A DNA stretch of 64,000 nucleotides from Pseudomonas gingeri (GTDB lineage Bacteria > Pseudomonadota > Gammaproteobacteria > Pseudomonadales > Pseudomonadaceae). Under the pieces are notes generated by a model, which was given only the letters and a program-made list of their open reading frames with translations, ran no database searches and was not told the origin of the DNA. The position numbers and the translations under genes were made by a program. The stretch's first letter is position 1; the number at the start of each line of letters is the position of its first letter. The stretch is from positions 347,382-411,381 of the forward strand of contig NZ_JACAOS010000018.1 of assembly GCF_013386165.1 (NCBI RefSeq), in the 5' to 3' direction. Positions 59,442 through 64,000 of the stretch are shown piece by piece.

Positions 59442-59636
59442 CCAGATCGCGTGAAAACGTAGCGAGCGAAGGAAAGGCAAGGCAAAAGCAGGCGAGGAAG
59501 CGGAGTTTACTGGTTGTAAATGAGCATTACTCACTTCGTTCGCCCTCCGGGCCGTCCTTCGGACGTTCTCACTTCGTTCGTCCGAGCCTGCTTTTAACGC
59601 AGCATTTCCGAGCGCAGTAGTTTTCACGTGATCTGG
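59442..59636. repeat. Long imperfect inverted repeat between ccoI and ccoS
   Basis: About 195 bp. Outer arms CCAGATCGCGTGAAAAC (59442-59458) and GTTTTCACGTGATCTGG (59620-59636) pair with one mismatch; inner arms AAAAGCAGGC (59484-59493) and GCCTGCTTTT (59586-59595) pair perfectly. Inside lie a direct repeat CTCACTTCGTTCG (59530, 59568) and a CGTCC-TTC-GGACG hairpin. The right arm covers the last 13 bp of ccoI. Confidence 0.75.
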
Positions 59637-62029
59637 CGCGTTAGACGCAAGGCATTTAGGACCACGGTCAGCGAGCTGATGGACATGCCGATCGCGGCCC
59701 ACACCGGGGTGACCCAGCCGAGGGCGGCGAACGGCAACATCAGGCCATTGTACAGGCTGGCCCAGATCAGGTTCTCGATGATAATCCGTCGGGTCCGTCG
59801 GGCCAGGCCGATGGCTTGCACCAGGGCGCCGAGGCGATTGGACAGCAGTACCGCGTCGGCGCTGGTCTTGGCCAGATCGGTGGCCGAACCCATGGCCACG
59901 CTGATATCGGCGGCGGCCAGGACCGGGACGTCATTTACCCCGTCACCGAGCATCAGCACCTTGTGACCCTGGCGATGCAGGCCCCGCAGCACCTGCAACT
60001 TGTCGTCCGGGCGCAGGCCGCCACGGGCTTCGTCGATACCCAGTTCGGCGGCGACGCTGGCGACCATCGGCGAGTTGTCGCCGGACAGCAGCAGCGTGCG
60101 CCAGCCCCGTGCGCGGCAAGCGTTCAGCAGCGCCGGGGCGTCGTCACGCAGGCGGTCATCGAGGACAAACCAGGCCAGTGGCCCACGGCGATCGCCGAGC
60201 AGCAGCCATTGTCCGGCCTCGTCTGGTGTCGGCGGCAGCGGGCAGGCGCCGAGTTCACAGACAAAGGCCGCCTGACCGATCCGCAGCCGGTGTTCACCGA
60301 CCCGACCTTCAAGGCCGAGGCCGGGTGTGTTGTGAACCTCTTCGGCGGCTTGCGGAGCACGGCCAAAGGCCCGGGCGATCGGGTGTTCGGAACGGTTTTC
60401 GAGGGCGGCGGCGAGGCTCAGGCACTGCTCGCTGTCCAACTCGCGCAACGGGCGGATGGCGCGCAGGGTCAGGCGGCCTTCGGTGAGGGTGCCGGTCTTG
60501 TCGAAAATCACCGTGTCGATCTGGTTCAGGCCTTCGAGCACATGGCCTCGGGTCAACAGCAAGCCGAGTTTGTGCAGGGTGCCGGTGGCGGCGGTCAGGG
60601 CGGTCGGGGTGGCCAGCGACAGGGCGCAAGGGCAGGTGGCGACGAGCATCGCGAGGACGATCCAGAAGGCCCGGGTCGGGTCCAGTTGCCACCAGATCAG
60701 GCCGATGACGGCGGCGGCGATCAGCGAGAACAACAGGAACCATTGGGCGGCGCGGTCGGCGAGCTGCGCCAGGCGCGGTTTTTCACTCTGGGCGCGGTCG
60801 AGCAGGCGGACGATGGCGGACAGGCGGGTGTCCTGACCGAGGGCCAGGACCTCGACGGTCAGGGCGCTTTCGACGTTCAGGGTGCCGGCGGTGACGGCGT
60901 CTCCCGTTGTGCGCGGTTGCGGCAGGTACTCGCCGGTCAGCAGGGACTCATCGACACTCGATTGGCCTTCGACAATCCGCCCGTCGGCCGGCAACACGGC
61001 GCCGGGGTGCACCAGGACCCGCTCACCCAGGCGCAGTTCGCTGAGCAGAATGCGTTCGCTCTGGCCGTCAGTCCCCAGGCGCAGGCAGGACGCCGGCAGC
61101 AGGTTGACCAGTTGCGCGGTGGCGGCGGCGGTGCGCTCGCGGGCGCGGCGCTCCAGGTAGCGGCCGGCCAGCAGGAACAGGGCGAACATGCCCACGGCGT
61201 CGAAGTAGAGCTCGCCGACCCCGGTGATGGCGGTCCAGATCCCGGCGCCGTAGGCACTGCCGATGGCCAGGGAGACCGAGACATCCATGGTCAGGTGGCG
61301 GGTGCGCAAGTCGCGGAAGGCGCCGCGAAAGAACGGCGCACAGCTGTAGAAGACGATGGGTGTGGTCAGGAACAGCGCGACCCAGCGCAGGATGGTGTGC
61401 AGCTCCGGGCTCAGGTCGATATTGAATTCCGGCCAGGTCGCCATGGTCGCCATCATTGCCTGGAACCACAGCAGGCCGGCCAGGCCCAGTTGGCGCAGGG
61501 ATCTGCGGTTTTCGCTGGCGAGCTGTTCGCTGGCCAGGTCGGCCTGATAGGGATGCGCGGCGTAGCCGATATGGCGCAATTCGCCTAGGATCTGGCTCAA
61601 CGGCAGTTGGCCGTCCGCCCAGCGTACTTGCAGGCGGTGATTGGACAGGTTCAGCCGCGCCTCGGCCACGGCGGGCAGGCCGAGCAGGTGTTTTTCGATC
61701 AACCAGCCGCAGGCGGCACAACTGATGCCCTCCATCAGCAGGGTGGCTTCGGCGAGTTCGCCGTCGTGGCGGACAAAGGGTTGCTGCACGTCGGCGCGGT
61801 CATACAGCGCCAGTTCGTCCAGCAGTTGCACCGGCAGGCTCTCGGGGTTGGCCGAGGTTTCGCTGCGATGGCTGTAATAGTGCTCCAGGCCGCCGGCGAC
61901 AATGGCCTGCGCCACCGCCTGGCAACCCGGGCAGCAGAGTTCGCGGGGCTCGCCCAGGACGACAGCGGTGAAGCGGCTGCCGGCGGGGACGGGCAGGGCG
62001 CAGTGGTAGCAGGGAGTCGGGTGGGTCAT
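59624..62029 (-). CDS. ccoI: Copper-transporting P1B-type ATPase CcoI (FixI)
   Basis: 801-aa copper ATPase required for cbb3 oxidase assembly. N-terminal cysteine-rich part (CYHCALP, CCPGC) and one HMA domain with SCAACG (about residue 100), then eight membrane helices with the CPCALSLATPTAL metal motif (about 447-459), phosphorylation motif DKTGTLTEG, and GDGVNDVPVLAAADISVAMG. The 3' end falls in a long inverted repeat. Preceded by ccoH with a REPIN between. Confidence 0.95.
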   Translation of the reverse strand: MTHPTPCYHCALPVPAGSRFTAVVLGEPRELCCPGCQAVAQAIVAGGLEHYYSHRSETSANPESLPVQLLDELALYDRADVQQPFVRHDGELAEATLLMEGISCAACGWLIEKHLLGLPAVAEARLNLSNHRLQVRWADGQLPLSQILGELRHIGYAAHPYQADLASEQLASENRRSLRQLGLAGLLWFQAMMATMATWPEFNIDLSPELHTILRWVALFLTTPIVFYSCAPFFRGAFRDLRTRHLTMDVSVSLAIGSAYGAGIWTAITGVGELYFDAVGMFALFLLAGRYLERRARERTAAATAQLVNLLPASCLRLGTDGQSERILLSELRLGERVLVHPGAVLPADGRIVEGQSSVDESLLTGEYLPQPRTTGDAVTAGTLNVESALTVEVLALGQDTRLSAIVRLLDRAQSEKPRLAQLADRAAQWFLLFSLIAAAVIGLIWWQLDPTRAFWIVLAMLVATCPCALSLATPTALTAATGTLHKLGLLLTRGHVLEGLNQIDTVIFDKTGTLTEGRLTLRAIRPLRELDSEQCLSLAAALENRSEHPIARAFGRAPQAAEEVHNTPGLGLEGRVGEHRLRIGQAAFVCELGACPLPPTPDEAGQWLLLGDRRGPLAWFVLDDRLRDDAPALLNACRARGWRTLLLSGDNSPMVASVAAELGIDEARGGLRPDDKLQVLRGLHRQGHKVLMLGDGVNDVPVLAAADISVAMGSATDLAKTSADAVLLSNRLGALVQAIGLARRTRRIIIENLIWASLYNGLMLPFAALGWVTPVWAAIGMSISSLTVVLNALRLTRQIT

Positions 62030-62068
62030 AGGCGCCGTCGGAGAATGTGGTCTTGCACCGCTGTCCCT

Positions 62069-62170
62069 TGTAGGAGCGAGCTTGCTCGCGAAAAAAGTCG
62101 CCGCGCCGCGGTCATTCAGACACCCCGCGTTATCGTTGACGTTCTTTTCGCGAGCAAGCTCGCTCCTACA
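62069..62170. repeat. REPIN-type repeat pair (GCGAGCTTGCTCGCGA family)
   Basis: TGTAGGAGCGAGCTTGCTCG and complementary arm ending GCTCGCTCCTACA inside the cco operon, between ccoH and ccoI. Confidence 0.85.
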
Positions 62171-62195
62171 GGGGACGGGGTCAGTCAGTTACATT

Positions 62196-62735
62196 TTACT
62201 TGGCGAGCTCTTCAGCACCTTGCAGCGGCTCATCGCCCAGCTTCAGATCCTTGTCCTGGCTGATCTGCTCTTCTTCGAACAGGCGCCAGGTCTTGTCACC
62301 CTCGACCCCGAGCAACTCGACGAAACGCCGACCTTCGATCTTGTCGGCCAGTTGCCCGATATAACGCCCCGGTTCGCTGGCACTGCGGTTCAGGGTGACC
62401 TTGCGATCCTTCTCCGGCTGGGTCGGCGAGATCAAATTCAGCTCGACGCTGGCCGGCTGGCTGTTGCCCAGCAGGCGCAGGTCGACTTCCCCGGTGACTT
62501 CATCCAGATGCACACTGGCATGCAACTTCAAACTCTGCGCCAGCAACTCACGGTCCAGGGAACGGTTGATGCCCTTGCCGGCCTCGTAGTAGTTGTCGTT
62601 GACCAGATTGTCCGGGTTCTTCACCGCAATGGTCACCATCGACAGGGTCAGGGTCACCGAGCAGGCCATGATCCCGATCAGGATCCAGGGCCAGAGGTGC
62701 TTGTACCAGGGGCTTGTGGCAGTGGCTGCGGGCAT
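62196..62735 (-). CDS. ccoH: CcoH (FixH-like) cbb3 oxidase assembly protein
   Basis: 179-aa protein with one N-terminal helix (WPWILIGIMACSVTLTLSMVTIAV, landmark IMACSVTLTLSMV) followed by VKNPDNLVNDNYYEAGKGINRS, the FixH signature, and a periplasmic beta domain. Interacts with cbb3 oxidase subunits in other bacteria. Follows ccoG by 11 bp. Confidence 0.92.
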   Translation of the reverse strand: MPAATATSPWYKHLWPWILIGIMACSVTLTLSMVTIAVKNPDNLVNDNYYEAGKGINRSLDRELLAQSLKLHASVHLDEVTGEVDLRLLGNSQPASVELNLISPTQPEKDRKVTLNRSASEPGRYIGQLADKIEGRRFVELLGVEGDKTWRLFEEEQISQDKDLKLGDEPLQGAEELAK

Positions 62736-62746
62736 CGTGTCTTTCC

Positions 62747-64000
62747 TTAACGGATTTGCGGGCCGATGAATCGGCTCTTGGCTTCAATGTGAACGCTTTC
62801 GTCATCGGCATCGCGCAAGGTGAATTTCACCTCGTTGGTACTCGACGGCAGTTGCTCGGGGGCGCTGGACAGTTCCATCGGCATGCTGAAAATCTCGCCG
62901 GCCGCCACGTGGATTTCGCGTTTGCCCTGGAGTTTCAAGTCGGGCAGGCCGCTGGCGTCCAGAACATAGGTGTGGTCGCGCTGATCCTTGTTCATGATCT
63001 TCAGGCTGTAGACGTTTTCGATCCGCCCTTCGGCATTCTCACGGTACAGCACACGGTCCTTGCTGACGTCGAAGCCCACCAGCGAACGCATGAAGAACGC
63101 CGTCACCAGCAGGCCGATCATGGTCAGCAGGACCAGCGCATAACCGATCAGGCGCGGACGCAGGGTATGGGTCTTCTGCCCGGAAAGATTGTGTTCGGTG
63201 GTGTAGCTGATCAGCCCGCGGGGGTACTGCATCTTGTCCATGATGCTGTCGCAGGCGTCGACGCAGGCAGCGCAACCGATGCACTCGATCTGCAGGCCGT
63301 CACGGATGTCGATGCCGGTGGGGCAGACCTGCACGCACATCGTGCAATCGATGCAGTCACCCAGGCCCTGGGCCTTGTAGTCGGCGCCTTTCTTGCGCGG
63401 GCCACGGCCTTCGCCACGGCGCGGGTCGTAGGAGACGATCAGGGTGTCCTTGTCGAACATCACGCTCTGGAAGCGTGCATAGGGGCACATGTAGATGCAC
63501 ACCTGTTCGCGCAGCCAGCCGGCGTTGCCGTAGGTGGCGAGGGTGAAGAAGCCGACCCAGAAGTACGACCAACCATCGGCCTCGCCGGTGAAGAAGCTGA
63601 TGACCAGTTCGCGGATCGGCGAGAAGTAGCCGACAAAGGTCATGCCGGTGACAAAGCCGATCAGCAGCCACAGGCTGTGCTTGGCGAACTTTCGCAGGAA
63701 TTTGCTGGCCCCCATGGGCGCCTTGTCGAGCTTGATGCGCTGGTTGCGGTCGCCTTCGGTGACCTTTTCACACCACATGAAAATCCAGGTCCAGACGCTC
63801 TGCGGGCAGGTATAGCCGCACCAGACCCGACCGGCATAGACGGTGATGAAAAACAGGCCGAAGGCGGCGATGATCAACAGGCCCGAGAGCAGGATGAAGT
63901 CCTGGGGCCAGAAGGTCGCACCGAAGATGAAGAACTTGCGCTCGGGCAGGTTCCACCACACCGCCTGGTGACCACCCCAGTTCAGCCACACCGTCCCGAA
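62747..64000 (-). CDS. ccoG: CcoG (RdxA/FixG) iron-sulfur assembly protein, cut by window end
   Basis: C-terminal 417 or so residues of CcoG, a membrane cupric reductase/iron-sulfur protein for cbb3 oxidase; the start lies beyond 64000. Visible: helices (FILLSGLLIIAAFGLFFITVY; LWLLIGFVTGMTFVGYF), CGYTCPQSVWTWIF, and two ferredoxin-type clusters CIDCTMCVQVCPTG and CIGCAACVDACD. The C-terminal part (FKLTLRD-like) is periplasmic Ig-like. First of ccoGHIS. Confidence 0.93.
   Translation of the reverse strand, partial: FGTVWLNWGGHQAVWWNLPERKFFIFGATFWPQDFILLSGLLIIAAFGLFFITVYAGRVWCGYTCPQSVWTWIFMWCEKVTEGDRNQRIKLDKAPMGASKFLRKFAKHSLWLLIGFVTGMTFVGYFSPIRELVISFFTGEADGWSYFWVGFFTLATYGNAGWLREQVCIYMCPYARFQSVMFDKDTLIVSYDPRRGEGRGPRKKGADYKAQGLGDCIDCTMCVQVCPTGIDIRDGLQIECIGCAACVDACDSIMDKMQYPRGLISYTTEHNLSGQKTHTLRPRLIGYALVLLTMIGLLVTAFFMRSLVGFDVSKDRVLYRENAEGRIENVYSLKIMNKDQRDHTYVLDASGLPDLKLQGKREIHVAAGEIFSMPMELSSAPEQLPSSTNEVKFTLRDADDESVHIEAKSRFIGPQIR

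Noticed and set aside
59816..61588. 590-codon open frame antisense to ccoI
   Set aside because: Shadow frame; ccoI motifs are intact on the minus strand.

Overview
The window is chromosomal DNA of a fluorescent-group Pseudomonas. The evidence is high GC content with uniform codon use; recognisable Pseudomonas neighbourhoods (htpX-alaA-msrB-gpx-ospR-sagS and ccoGHIS-hemN-anr-moeA-moaB-mobA); and many short palindromic REP/REPIN repeats typical of P. fluorescens relatives. No rRNA, tRNA, CRISPR array, IS element or intact prophage was seen.

Region 1 (1-15.9 kb) is a nearly complete purine-degradation locus. Transport candidates are a Tsx-like outer-membrane channel and two NCS2 permeases. Enzymes cover urate to glycerate: puuD (urate oxidation), uraH, uraD, puuE, alc, allA, then gcl, hyi and glxR to convert the glyoxylate. 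A GlcG/HbpS-like protein, a RutR-like TetR regulator and a LysE exporter sit among them. The palindrome TTGTATACAA recurs only in front of gcl/hbpS, puuE, uraH (one mismatch) and the second NCS2 permease, which suggests one GntR-type regulator whose gene is not in the window.

Region 2 (15.9-30.7 kb) holds housekeeping and stress genes: a MarR/aminotransferase pair with tandem operators, GST, LprI-like protein, glutaredoxin-like protein, folE, an Smr protein, an unusual isochorismatase-fold protein, prmB, deaD with a structured leader, a DODA-like dioxygenase, tpm, htpX, alaA, msrB, gpx and ospR. A 13-bp-arm inverted repeat lies in front of gpx.

Region 3 (30.7-45.5 kb) is a signalling block: hybrid kinase SagS, a DUF815 ATPase with msrC, an HD-GYP protein, a BvgS/RocS1-like hybrid kinase with a BvgA/RocA1-like regulator, a stand-alone receiver, dgt, and an EAL-YkuI_C protein. 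Inverted heptads like the Bordetella BvgA site lie upstream of the regulator and the lone receiver, suggesting a self-controlled Bvg/Roc-type circuit with c-di-GMP enzymes nearby.

Region 4 (45.5-53.3 kb) has a small YqjD/YqjE/YqjK-like membrane operon, amt behind a sigma-54-like promoter, two O-acyltransferases, small proteins including a phage-like one, an orphan gene behind a near-consensus LexA box, an RluA-like pseudouridine synthase, and an AroQ-fold protein that has lost most of the catalytic residues of dehydroquinase.

Region 5 (53.3-64 kb) holds molybdenum cofactor genes (mobA, moaB, moeA), then anr, hemN (with a perfect ANR box), a TauE-like protein and the cbb3 oxidase assembly genes ccoS, ccoI, ccoH and ccoG (cut by the window end). 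This is the microaerobic/anaerobic module. A long imperfect inverted repeat lies between ccoI and ccoS.
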